Shown: positions 1 through 6,245 of the stretch, piece by piece | Layout: each line of letters begins with the position of its first letter | Position numbering within the stretch: the stretch's first letter is position 1 | Source: Nitrospirales bacterium | GTDB lineage: Bacteria > Nitrospirota > Nitrospiria > Nitrospirales > UBA8639 | NCBI GenBank assembly: GCA_029261305.1 | Contig: JAJDBO010000139.1 | Coordinates: forward strand, 1-13,281 | Reading direction: 5' to 3' | DNA length: 13,281 nt | Position numbers and translations under genes: made by a program | The notes under the pieces: generated by a model | What the model was told of the DNA's origin: nothing | The model's database searches: none | Seen by the model: the letters and a program-made list of their open reading frames with translations, nothing else

Positions 1-9
1 GTCGAATAT

Positions 10-1218
10 GTGAATAAACTGCACCAAAAAAACAGGGCATCCGTCTCCTCTGGCTTCATCATGTTAGCCGTGTCCTATGCATGTAACCTTCGATGCCCGT
101 ATTGTTATCAAAACGAGTTACGCGACAAGAATGGACCGTCCTTACGCTCCATGTCTCCAGACTTTGTCGATACCCTGTTCACGAAGACCATTCCGACCCT
201 GTACGGAAGCACGTCCAACAGCCTTCAAATCTCCTTGTACGGCGGCGAACCGTTTACGCCAGAGAATATTCCCGCAATCGAGCGAGCGCTGTATTATGCT
301 CAGCTTGGTGGCCATGAGGTCAGCGCAATTTCAAACGGAACCCGAGTCAATGAGTTTCCGAACGTATTCGGGGAAGAACATGGGAAGGTCAACAACGTAC
401 AGATCTCGCTGGATGGCATACCAGACATTCATAATAAGTCACGTATTCCCATGTCAGGTGAAAAGACATTCGATACGATCGTCGAGAACATACACTGGCT
501 GTCAGCGAAAGGAGTCAATATCGCTCTTCGCATCAACGTCACCGTAGAGTCATTGGGGACGCTCAAGGATCTAGAAAAAATTCTGGACCAGCGGGGGGTA
601 TCCAAACTTCGCAATGTCAGCCTTTATTGTAACGCCGTACACGAAGCCCATACCAAAACAGAATCCGACGTGTTTCCAGAGATATTCTCACAATGGAAAC
701 TGGCCAATGAGATGGAGAAGAAGGGCGTGTCATCAATGGCCTCACCGTATGACAAAACGTGTGGGACCATGAGAAACTTCTTTGATGATCGCGGAAACAT
801 CTTCTTGAATAAGACCATGTTTTGTATGGAAAACCGGCCGTACTCCATGTTGTTCGACCCGTATGGGGATGTGTATGGATGCTATGAAGAGGCGGGATAT
901 ACAAACAAACGAATCGGAGTCGTCACGAACGAAGGCCTGGTGGACTTTGTCGACAACCGATACGACACGTATCAATCCAGAAACGTCGCCAGCCATGAGC
1001 CGTGTCGAAGCTGTTCGGTGGCGTTGACCTGCGGCGGCGGATGCCCACTGCAGGCAGAAATCGCGAACGGCACGATATTTTCGAACCATTGCGATTCCCA
1101 AAAGGAACTGGTGGCCAAGAGTATAATTTCGTTTGTGGAAAAGAAGACGGAGGAGCGTGAATTACAGGTTCTCGATTCGAATGCACTCACAAAAGAAGAG
1201 ATGACCCCCTTACTATGA
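10..1218 (+). CDS. Radical SAM/SPASM domain enzyme, possibly 5'-partial
   Basis: Probable radical S-adenosylmethionine enzyme of the SPASM class, whose members mostly modify peptides or proteins (sulfatase-maturase and RiPP-type enzymes). The SAM cluster motif CxxxCxxC is at C25, C29 and C32 (ACNLRCPYC). It is followed by GGEP at 78-81 (SAM binding) and SLDG at 133-136. The C-terminal SPASM region has C272, C291, the CxxC-x5-CxxxC set C332/C335/C341/C345, and C361, enough for two auxiliary [4Fe-4S] clusters. The start is uncertain: the GTG at 10 has no visible ribosome site, and the frame stays open to the window edge, so the gene may begin upstream. No precursor peptide or sulfatase is visible nearby, so the substrate is unknown. 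The stop is TGA and the same frame continues as coding-like sequence to 1371 (separate entry). The family call is firm; the function within the family is open. Confidence 0.9.
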   Translation: MNKLHQKNRASVSSGFIMLAVSYACNLRCPYCYQNELRDKNGPSLRSMSPDFVDTLFTKTIPTLYGSTSNSLQISLYGGEPFTPENIPAIERALYYAQLGGHEVSAISNGTRVNEFPNVFGEEHGKVNNVQISLDGIPDIHNKSRIPMSGEKTFDTIVENIHWLSAKGVNIALRINVTVESLGTLKDLEKILDQRGVSKLRNVSLYCNAVHEAHTKTESDVFPEIFSQWKLANEMEKKGVSSMASPYDKTCGTMRNFFDDRGNIFLNKTMFCMENRPYSMLFDPYGDVYGCYEEAGYTNKRIGVVTNEGLVDFVDNRYDTYQSRNVASHEPCRSCSVALTCGGGCPLQAEIANGTIFSNHCDSQKELVAKSIISFVEKKTEERELQVLDSNALTKEEMTPLL

Positions 1219-1371
1219 TCTGAAGCCTGGCCGTACACGTACGCCTTGACCATCAAGCACAGTCGCTTTGCCAAACAATCCATCAAGGATGTCGTGTGTG
1301 GGTGGTTGATGAAGTTCGAAGATCAAATCAAGAGAAATGTGCCCATGCAAGATCTGACGCTCAATCGCTAG
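1219..1371 (+). pseudogene. In-frame coding-like tail after the radical SAM stop
   Basis: Directly after the TGA at 1216-1218 the same frame stays open for 50 codons to a TAG at 1369-1371. The peptide (begins SEAWPYTYALTIKHSRF, ends MQDLTLNR) has mixed, protein-like composition. Most of its codons end in G or C, as in real genes of this window. There is no good start codon or ribosome site of its own; the only candidates are TTG at 1246 and GTG at 1294. It could be the natural C-terminus cut off by a nonsense change, the remnant of a separate downstream gene, a readthrough product, or a chance open stretch. A weak hairpin (CGTA-CACG-TACG, 1232-1243) sits 13 bases after the TGA, but it is too short to be a convincing selenocysteine element. 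Confidence 0.35.
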
Positions 1372-1440
1372 TCAGCCGCTGCTGGAAGGATCCTAATTAT
1401 TCAACAAAAGATTCCACCCCTTACTCGGATTTCGGATTTG

Positions 1441-1998
1441 TTAAGAGTTTTGGTTAATTGTGTTACATAATTGGTCTTCTTCAGGATACCCGAAGAACCA
1501 GGTAACTGGGCGAAGAGCAAGTCGGGCTCCGGCGTCAGCAGACCCCAAAAGCCTTTCCATCATTCGAGAAATTACGTTTGTGGGTTTATTGTCTACAATT
1601 GGAGTGAGATGAAAAACACCAATAATGTCAGCAGCCACATGGCGGCACTCAATTTCTTCCAGATTTAACTCCTTCAAGGTCGAAACCATACTCCGATCAC
1701 AGTCAGGGTCGAAGTAGCCTTTTGCAGCGAAGCATTCATCATGCACTTTACAGGCGCGATCTATGTCATCCTTTGGCTCAAGGTCTTCGAAGGCAGCTGA
1801 CTGTTGGTCCAATGGTATGTGGTCGAGATTTGGGTGACCTGGTCCGCAAAACTCTCCATAAAGAGGTACCGCTAGGTGCCCATTTTGGGATGCACACGAT
1901 ACGAGCAGTAAGAATAGAAACGAAAAAATCACCCTAGGGGAGTTCATTGAAATAACTAATCGTGGTTTAGGATTAGTATTGTGCAGGCGCCAGGTCAT
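1441..1998 (-). CDS. Phospholipase A2-like lipoprotein
   Basis: Probable secreted phospholipase A2-family lipoprotein, predicted to cleave the sn-2 acyl ester of phospholipids in a Ca2+-dependent way. From the chosen start it has a basic leader, a hydrophobic run (about 22-34) and the lipobox LLVSC with lipidated C35. The PLA2 hallmarks follow. YGEFCGPGH at 47-55 resembles the calcium loop YGxxCGxG. DRACKVHDECF at 80-90 carries the His-Asp pair (H86, D87) flanked by C83 and C89. DPDCDRSM at 98-105 supplies a further Cys and Asp. The start ATG at 1998 has AGGA eight bases upstream. The ATG at 1947 (MNSPRVIF) would give a more usual signal-peptide length, and a longer start at 2022 lacks a ribosome site. 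The gene lies 271 bp beyond the lipase-like gene on the same strand, possibly a separate transcript. Whether it acts on the host's own membrane or on other cells is unknown. Confidence 0.75.
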   Translation of the reverse strand: MTWRLHNTNPKPRLVISMNSPRVIFSFLFLLLVSCASQNGHLAVPLYGEFCGPGHPNLDHIPLDQQSAAFEDLEPKDDIDRACKVHDECFAAKGYFDPDCDRSMVSTLKELNLEEIECRHVAADIIGVFHLTPIVDNKPTNVISRMMERLLGSADAGARLALRPVTWFFGYPEEDQLCNTINQNS

Positions 1999-2269
1999 TG
2001 AGTAAATCCTATTCCGTTTCATTTTGATCGAGCCGTGGTTGGCTTTCCTGAGTCAGGTTCAACATTGCACTAGGCCGATTGATTCTACATCAGTGAATGG
2101 ACCAGAAGGAAGTTAAGTTATTAAATCGAATCTTGACCTTCGTCACATACTTGATGTGGCGCTGAAAGACCTGACCCTCGCCCCGGTGGACCTAGATTGT
2201 TTCGGCCCAGCATCGTACCCCATCGGGGCACTCTGAGAAATTGTACTTATTGTATGAATCCGCGGACAA
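1999..2269. other. Intergenic stretch with repeat, hairpin and possible gene remnant
   Basis: Holds copy A of the 38-bp repeat (own entry). On the plus strand an open frame runs from 2117 to a TGA at 2234-2236 (39 codons, last residues GPASYPIGAL) without a start codon; it may be the tail of a decayed gene. A hairpin, GTACCCC-ATC-GGGGCAC at 2215-2231, lies about 40 bases past the stop of the lipase-like gene. It has no T-tract, so it is not a clear terminator. No clear promoter for the phospholipase gene was recognised. Confidence 0.3.
2029..2066 (+). repeat. 38-bp intergenic repeat, copy A
   Basis: Begins CGAGCCGTGG and ends CAACATT. It matches 13186-13223 at 34 of 38 positions in the same orientation. 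Both copies are followed after a short variable stretch by TAGGCC(G/A)AT (2071 and 13238). It lies between genes in both places. Its role is unknown; it could be a dispersed intergenic element or the edge of a mobile segment. Confidence 0.7.
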
Positions 2270-3163
2270 TCAATGATGTATCCACAAAGAAGCCCCATGT
2301 TGGGATGAAAAGATGTGATGAAGAAGTGCGCGTCCCTTGGCCTTATTACCGAAAGGAGAACGTGCAATGATAGTACTGTGTGCATCTACAACGTCAAAAA
2401 ATACTGACAAAACTGTGAAGGGTGCATATTGTTGCAATGTTTCAGCATGTAACTTTCCTTTTTCTTCGAAATTGTTATCTAGGGGTAAACCTACTTTGAG
2501 AATTCTAAGAATACGAAGAAGTAGGGAAAATAAACCGGCCATTATGAATTCGACAGTCTGTTCTTTGTAGGTTGTTCGGCCATGGTGTTTGATGTGTGAT
2601 AGATTTAACGGGTCTTCGTTTTTATTGAACAACGAGGCTGATTCATAACAAACTGGTCGATCGTCACAAGTGTTTACGACCGATACCCTGGTCTCAAAGG
2701 CGGCCAGAGCCGGCACGTATTCTAACAATGAATCTGCTAGGTCCCGTAAAACCATAGAATCAGGACGAAGATCATCACCTCCAAGCAGCGAAGGGATCTT
2801 GAATGAAACCCCAACATGAGGAGTCGCAAATGTAAGGAAATTTACGAACCTTATGTTAATTCCTTGTTTGTATAGTTTGCCGATTGCGTATCTAGCAAAT
2901 AGTCCACCCATGGAGTATCCTACAATAGATAGACGGTCATATGTCCCAGATTTTAATCTACCAAGAATCTCTTCACATAGCCTGTTACCGCATTCACGAA
3001 CCCCATCACACGTGCGAAAGAATTCGTTGCCCTGGGAAATTAGAATTTCAAAATCGTTTCCTCTTTCAGACTTTTGGAATGCCCTAACTACCTCGGTCAT
3101 ATGTCCAGGTACGCCTAGATAACCATGTACGAATACAGTAAGGTGCTTGGACACTCTTTCCAT
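2270..3163 (-). CDS. Alpha/beta hydrolase, DUF676/lipase-like
   Basis: Probable serine ester hydrolase acting on lipid or acyl esters. The N-terminus begins directly with the hydrolase core. The oxyanion-region HG is at 13-14 (VFVHGYLG), the nucleophile elbow GYSMGG at 82-87 with Ser84, and the strand-turn FATPHVG at 112-118 is typical of DUF676/lipase-class esterases. A candidate acid is D167 or D168 (CDDRP), and the catalytic His is probably H262 (DAHSTI). There is no signal peptide, so it is probably cytoplasmic or peripheral; a hydrophobic stretch at about 207-225 could touch the membrane. AAGG lies seven bases before the ATG. Only 12 bases separate it from the methyltransferase stop, so it is the third gene of the operon that begins at 4962. 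The specific substrate cannot be read from sequence. Confidence 0.85.
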   Translation of the reverse strand: MERVSKHLTVFVHGYLGVPGHMTEVVRAFQKSERGNDFEILISQGNEFFRTCDGVRECGNRLCEEILGRLKSGTYDRLSIVGYSMGGLFARYAIGKLYKQGINIRFVNFLTFATPHVGVSFKIPSLLGGDDLRPDSMVLRDLADSLLEYVPALAAFETRVSVVNTCDDRPVCYESASLFNKNEDPLNLSHIKHHGRTTYKEQTVEFIMAGLFSLLLRILRILKVGLPLDNNFEEKGKLHAETLQQYAPFTVLSVFFDVVDAHSTIIARSPFGNKAKGRALLHHIFSSQHGASLWIHH

Positions 3164-3175
3164 TTTATGCCTTAT

Positions 3176-3823
3176 TTAAATTGGCTGGGTGCAATAGATT
3201 CCAACTGCTGGAGGGAAATGTGACCAAACAACCTCAGAGATTTCAACCTTTTGAAATTGGGAACGAAGTTCACTTAAAACATGTTTCCCGCGAGGCGTAT
3301 AAAGCCATAAAGCCTGTATGATTGTTGAGAAGTGTGCGTATTCTGGAGATTTAGATAATATGTGCAAAACCTGTTGAATGATTGATTGACGTTTTTTATT
3401 TGGCAATATGAACCAAGGCAGTGTACAAACTATTCCATCAACACTTTTCCATTCTCTTTCTTTGAGGATTTTTTCCAGGTGACAAGCATCGCTTTGCACT
3501 ATGGCATTTGCGTAAAAAGGAAACTTTTTCCTAACATGGCGGCATAAGTTCTCGCTGATTTCTATGGCTAAAAGATTTGATGATGATATTTTATGCTTTC
3601 GAATCAATTCCGCTGTAATCTTACCTGATCCCGACCCTAACTCTACTATTTTTTCGGCATTATCTGGAACCATGCGGCACATAACATTTGCAGTGTGTCT
3701 GCTACCAGGGGTTATCGCTCCCATCCTGAGTGGGTTTTTTAAAACTTCAGAATAAAAAACTAAAAATGGACTTTCAATCTCCCTTATAGAATCAAAAGAA
3801 CCAAATTTAGTTGGGAATATCAT
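3176..3823 (-). CDS. Class I SAM methyltransferase, PmtA-like phospholipid N-methyltransferase
   Basis: Probable S-adenosylmethionine-dependent N-methyltransferase of the bacterial PmtA type, which methylates phosphatidylethanolamine towards phosphatidylcholine. At the N-terminus, NPLRMGAITPGSR (30-42) matches the family's GAI-P-S segment that precedes motif I. VELGSGSGKIT at 60-70 is SAM motif I, E88 is the acidic residue ending strand 2, CTLPWF at 133-138 takes the place of the family's SGLP motif, and the C-terminal FPPAVGIY at 203-210 matches the PmtA PPA-VY ending. At 215 residues it has the usual length. Its ATG overlaps the stop of the sarcosine oxidase-like gene as ATGA, so the two are translationally coupled. 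The coding sequence is very AT-rich. An alternative is a related small-molecule or rRNA dimethyltransferase-like enzyme; the PPA motif favours lipid. Confidence 0.75.
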   Translation of the reverse strand: MIFPTKFGSFDSIREIESPFLVFYSEVLKNPLRMGAITPGSRHTANVMCRMVPDNAEKIVELGSGSGKITAELIRKHKISSSNLLAIEISENLCRHVRKKFPFYANAIVQSDACHLEKILKEREWKSVDGIVCTLPWFILPNKKRQSIIQQVLHILSKSPEYAHFSTIIQALWLYTPRGKHVLSELRSQFQKVEISEVVWSHFPPAVGIYCTQPI

Positions 3824-4962
3824 TCTTTAAAAAACCGATTTATTGAAAAATACCCTAGATCAATATGCTGTGTTCGCCCCAGTGCTAAATTAGCAAGGCC
3901 TTCACCGATAACTGGTGCAAATTTAAATCCGTGTCCTGATAGACCGGCTGCAAAAAAAAGATTCTCATATTGAGGATGCCTATCGATTATGAATTTATCA
4001 TCGGGTGTCATAGTATACATACAAACTGAGCTCTTGTCATTTGAGCCCATGCGAGGAAGAAAGTCCCTGACGAAATTATTTATGTTCCTATCTTCACCGA
4101 GGTCAATGTTTCGATTAATAATAGATGGATGGCTAAATGGAGTTCCACTAGTGTGTTCTGCAACTTTAACACCGTGGATTCCGACGGCTGGAATTACATA
4201 AATAGATTTTTCATCAACAGTTTCTGCCAAAATAGGTAGAAAACCATCTTTTGTAGTATGATTAGCATTTATATCTTTATACCAATGCATCACTTTCCTT
4301 TTTAGCGTCAAAAGACCTTTAAGATTAGGTAGCAAGTCCGCCGCCCATGCGCCCAGTGTAACAATTACCTTTTGTGTTTTAATTGAATGGTTTTGTGTTT
4401 TGATTATCCAGCCGCTATGAGACGGCTCAATGGTTAAAACTTTTGTATTAAAGAGTAATTTACCTCCGGATTTCTGTGCCTGTCCGAGATAAGCAGAAAT
4501 TGCATCTTCAGCCTTTAGAAACCCACCTTCACTTTCATATAGGAATTGCCAGTCCTTAGGTATGGAGTAATATTTAAGTTCCTGTTCAGACAAAAATTCT
4601 GCGCCTTCAATTAGATCAACTTGACATTGCTTTGATGATTTTTGTACCCCTTTTATTAGATTGCTTTTTGGGAGCCCTGAATATAAAACACCGCTTTGAA
4701 CAAATAGTGATTTTCTTGTTTTCGCCTCTAGATCTTGCCAAAGGCGGATTGAACGCCTAACCATCGGAACGTAGGCTGGGTTCTCAGCGTATGCAACCCG
4801 AAGGAGTCGAGTCTCACCATGTGAACTTCCTAAATCATGGGGTGAATGATACTGGTCTATTCCAATGAACGATCCACTAAAATCAGCCAGATAATTCAAC
4901 GTGGAAGACCCTATGATGCCCAGGCCAAGTACCGCAATATCGAATGATTCTTGTTGAGACAT
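3820..4962 (-). CDS. soxA: Monomeric sarcosine oxidase-like FAD enzyme
   Basis: Probable flavin oxidase of N-methyl amino acids or cyclic imino acids (sarcosine, N-methyltryptophan or pipecolate type), releasing formaldehyde or an imine and H2O2. GLGIIG at 13-18 is the dinucleotide-binding loop. SSHGETRLLR (46-55) includes H48 and R52. KVAEH carries K266 and H270, matching the oxygen-activating Lys and the active-site His of monomeric sarcosine oxidase. In CMYTMTPDDKFIID, C314 corresponds to the Cys that covalently binds FAD. SGHGFKF places K347 at the substrate carboxylate site, and FSINR near the end is a family signature. The frame opens to 5115, but the ATG at 4962 is chosen because it gives the family length (380 residues) and nearly identical residue numbering, and because a good promoter lies inside the longer version. 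First gene of the operon. Confidence 0.88.
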   Translation of the reverse strand: MSQQESFDIAVLGLGIIGSSTLNYLADFSGSFIGIDQYHSPHDLGSSHGETRLLRVAYAENPAYVPMVRRSIRLWQDLEAKTRKSLFVQSGVLYSGLPKSNLIKGVQKSSKQCQVDLIEGAEFLSEQELKYYSIPKDWQFLYESEGGFLKAEDAISAYLGQAQKSGGKLLFNTKVLTIEPSHSGWIIKTQNHSIKTQKVIVTLGAWAADLLPNLKGLLTLKRKVMHWYKDINANHTTKDGFLPILAETVDEKSIYVIPAVGIHGVKVAEHTSGTPFSHPSIINRNIDLGEDRNINNFVRDFLPRMGSNDKSSVCMYTMTPDDKFIIDRHPQYENLFFAAGLSGHGFKFAPVIGEGLANLALGRTQHIDLGYFSINRFFKE

Positions 4963-5053
4963 GGGTTGCTTATAAATGTTTTTTGGTATTGTGCGGATAT
5001 TTGTAAAAATAGGCCATACTAAGTTTACAAAGGATATCTTTAAATAAATTTCT

Positions 5054-5082
5054 ATTATAGCATTCCAACTTTTTTTTGACAG
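5054..5082 (-). promoter_or_regulatory. Extended -10 promoter of the sarcosine oxidase operon
   Basis: Read on the minus strand: CTGTCA (5082-5077), 17-base spacer, TATAAT (5059-5054) preceded by TG plus one base, giving TGCTATAAT, an extended -10. Transcription would start near 5047 and leave about 85 bases of leader before the ATG at 4962. The A-tract between the boxes may aid upstream contacts. On the other strand the same site reads TTGACA (5076-5081), a consensus -35 for the divergent gene, but no good -10 follows it. Confidence 0.65.
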
Positions 5083-5133
5083 AGATTCCAATTTTCCATT
5101 TTCCACTTCCCCCATAAGCGTTTGGAGAGTAGC

Positions 5134-5931
5134 ATGGATGATGAAAAACTAAAGGTTGTGCGTTGGCATCGTTTGTTGATTTATTGTGCGCTAACTTTCT
5201 CAGGTTTGGTTACTATATCTTTCGGACTTGCCGTTAAGAGCAATCCGGACTTTACCAATTTTTTTCTTGATCAAGTCTTTGTTATTGGAGGTACTATTCT
5301 ATTAGGGCTGGGGTTTGCGGGGATAGTAACTGTAAATGGGGAGCATAGATTTTCTTTAACACTTTTAAGAATTATAGGGGAAAAATTTGAAGATCAAACT
5401 ATTTCGAACAAACGCGTAATACAAGATCACGTTGCTGCCAATGATCTTGATGAAATTGTTCCAAGCAAGTATAGAGCAATTGTGTATATCTATCATCAAA
5501 CCTCAGCTAGAATCTCAGGTGCAAGAAAAACTATTTGGGTATTAACTCCATTCGATTTTTCAAATGATTCCTCTATTCGACGCCCTAGAACTATAGATGT
5601 GCATGAAGATCCAAAGTCAGGAGACAAGCACACCTACGAAACAGAGATTCTGTGCAGGCGAAAAACCATTATTATATATTCCACAAATCTCACGGACATA
5701 GAAGAAAAAGTATCGGTCTTTGTTTTCGATGTTCCTGTGTTACGTGATATCACTTGTGGTTTCTTGTTTCACATGGATTGGAGTGAAGGCAATCGAGTTT
5801 CAAAGGCTATTTTTTCACTTAAACGAATTGAATATGCACATGAGGAAACAGGAAGTCTTATCGATAATAATTTGGAGAACTTATGGGATGATTTTGTGAA
5901 AAAAGAAAAGGAATATAAAATTTTTACATAG
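5134..5931 (+). CDS. Unknown protein with two N-terminal membrane helices
   Basis: Not recognised. From the ATG at 5134 it has 265 residues. A short charged N-terminus is followed by membrane helix 1 (about 13-34), a short loop, helix 2 (about 46-67), and then a soluble domain of about 195 residues. That domain has alternating hydrophobic strands (KTIWVLTPFDFS, RKTIIIYSTNL, KVSVFVFDVPV) and an acidic-basic helical tail ending EKEYKIFT. The layout, a hairpin anchor with a probably cytoplasmic alpha/beta domain, is common in sensor or effector proteins. The soluble part recalls nucleotide- or phosphodiester-binding folds only in general shape, and no catalytic motif was identified. GGAG six bases before the ATG fixes the start over the TTG at 5122. 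It diverges from the sarcosine oxidase operon and shares its AT-rich composition, so it probably belongs with that block. Confidence 0.8.
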   Translation: MDDEKLKVVRWHRLLIYCALTFSGLVTISFGLAVKSNPDFTNFFLDQVFVIGGTILLGLGFAGIVTVNGEHRFSLTLLRIIGEKFEDQTISNKRVIQDHVAANDLDEIVPSKYRAIVYIYHQTSARISGARKTIWVLTPFDFSNDSSIRRPRTIDVHEDPKSGDKHTYETEILCRRKTIIIYSTNLTDIEEKVSVFVFDVPVLRDITCGFLFHMDWSEGNRVSKAIFSLKRIEYAHEETGSLIDNNLENLWDDFVKKEKEYKIFT

Positions 5932-6245
5932 AGTTCGAAGCGCATCCCAGGCTCTTTAGTGTAAATTTTTGATATTGAGTAGGTATTTTATAGCCATAGC
6001 TTATTGCCTATCAATTTTACTGCGCGGCACACTATCAACTAGTGAAGGATTAGTTGTTTAACAATTAAACTAAATCTCAGAATTCCTTCCCCACCAACCG
6101 TTCTAACTCCGTGAGGGCGACGGACAATTCAAATCGGGCTTGGGCGTAGCCTTGAAAGGTTTGCCAGGGCACGCGTTGGGTATTTATTTGCTATTGGAGT
6201 GAAATATTCAACAGTCCTATTCGCGAAAAAAATTAAAAACCCTTA
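5932..6245. other. Gene-free stretch between membrane protein and PFK fusion
   Basis: The first 145 bases are AT-rich and hold no gene. An AT-rich hairpin GTTTAA-CAA-TTAAAC lies at 6056-6070; it is weak and lacks a terminator T-run. A TolC-like 3' remnant covers 6077-6178 (own entry). The last 65 bases show nothing recognisable and include no clear terminator for the PFK fusion gene. Composition changes from AT-rich to the window's usual level at about 6.08 kb, where the remnant starts. Confidence 0.5.
6077..6178 (-). pseudogene. TolC-like gene remnant, left copy
   Basis: Read on the minus strand, 33 codons end in a TGA at 6079-6077 and encode QRVPWQTFQGYAQARF followed by ELSVALTELERLVGKEF. 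The YAQARF-x5-LTELERLVG pattern is the C-terminal helix signature of TolC-family outer-membrane efflux proteins. The reading frame beyond 6178 does not continue into TolC-like sequence, so only the 3' end survives. It is about 85% identical by eye, at nucleotide level, to 10288-10390 in the same orientation. Either these are two independent decays of paralogues, or a TolC gene was duplicated or split when the intervening genes arrived. Confidence 0.7.

Noticed and set aside
1216..1250. Selenocysteine insertion at the radical SAM TGA
   Set aside because: The only nearby hairpin has a four-pair stem with a CACG loop and lacks the size of a bacterial SECIS. The TGA is also not in a known selenoprotein context.
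2143..2385. 80-codon minus-strand open frame overlapping the hydrolase end
   Set aside because: Composition and overlap indicate a shadow frame of the lipase-like gene and intergenic DNA; no ribosome site or family resemblance.
4963..5115. 51-codon N-terminal extension of the sarcosine oxidase-like gene
   Set aside because: It does not resemble the family, shifts conserved residues off family numbering, contains the promoter, and would leave only 18 bases to the divergent gene.
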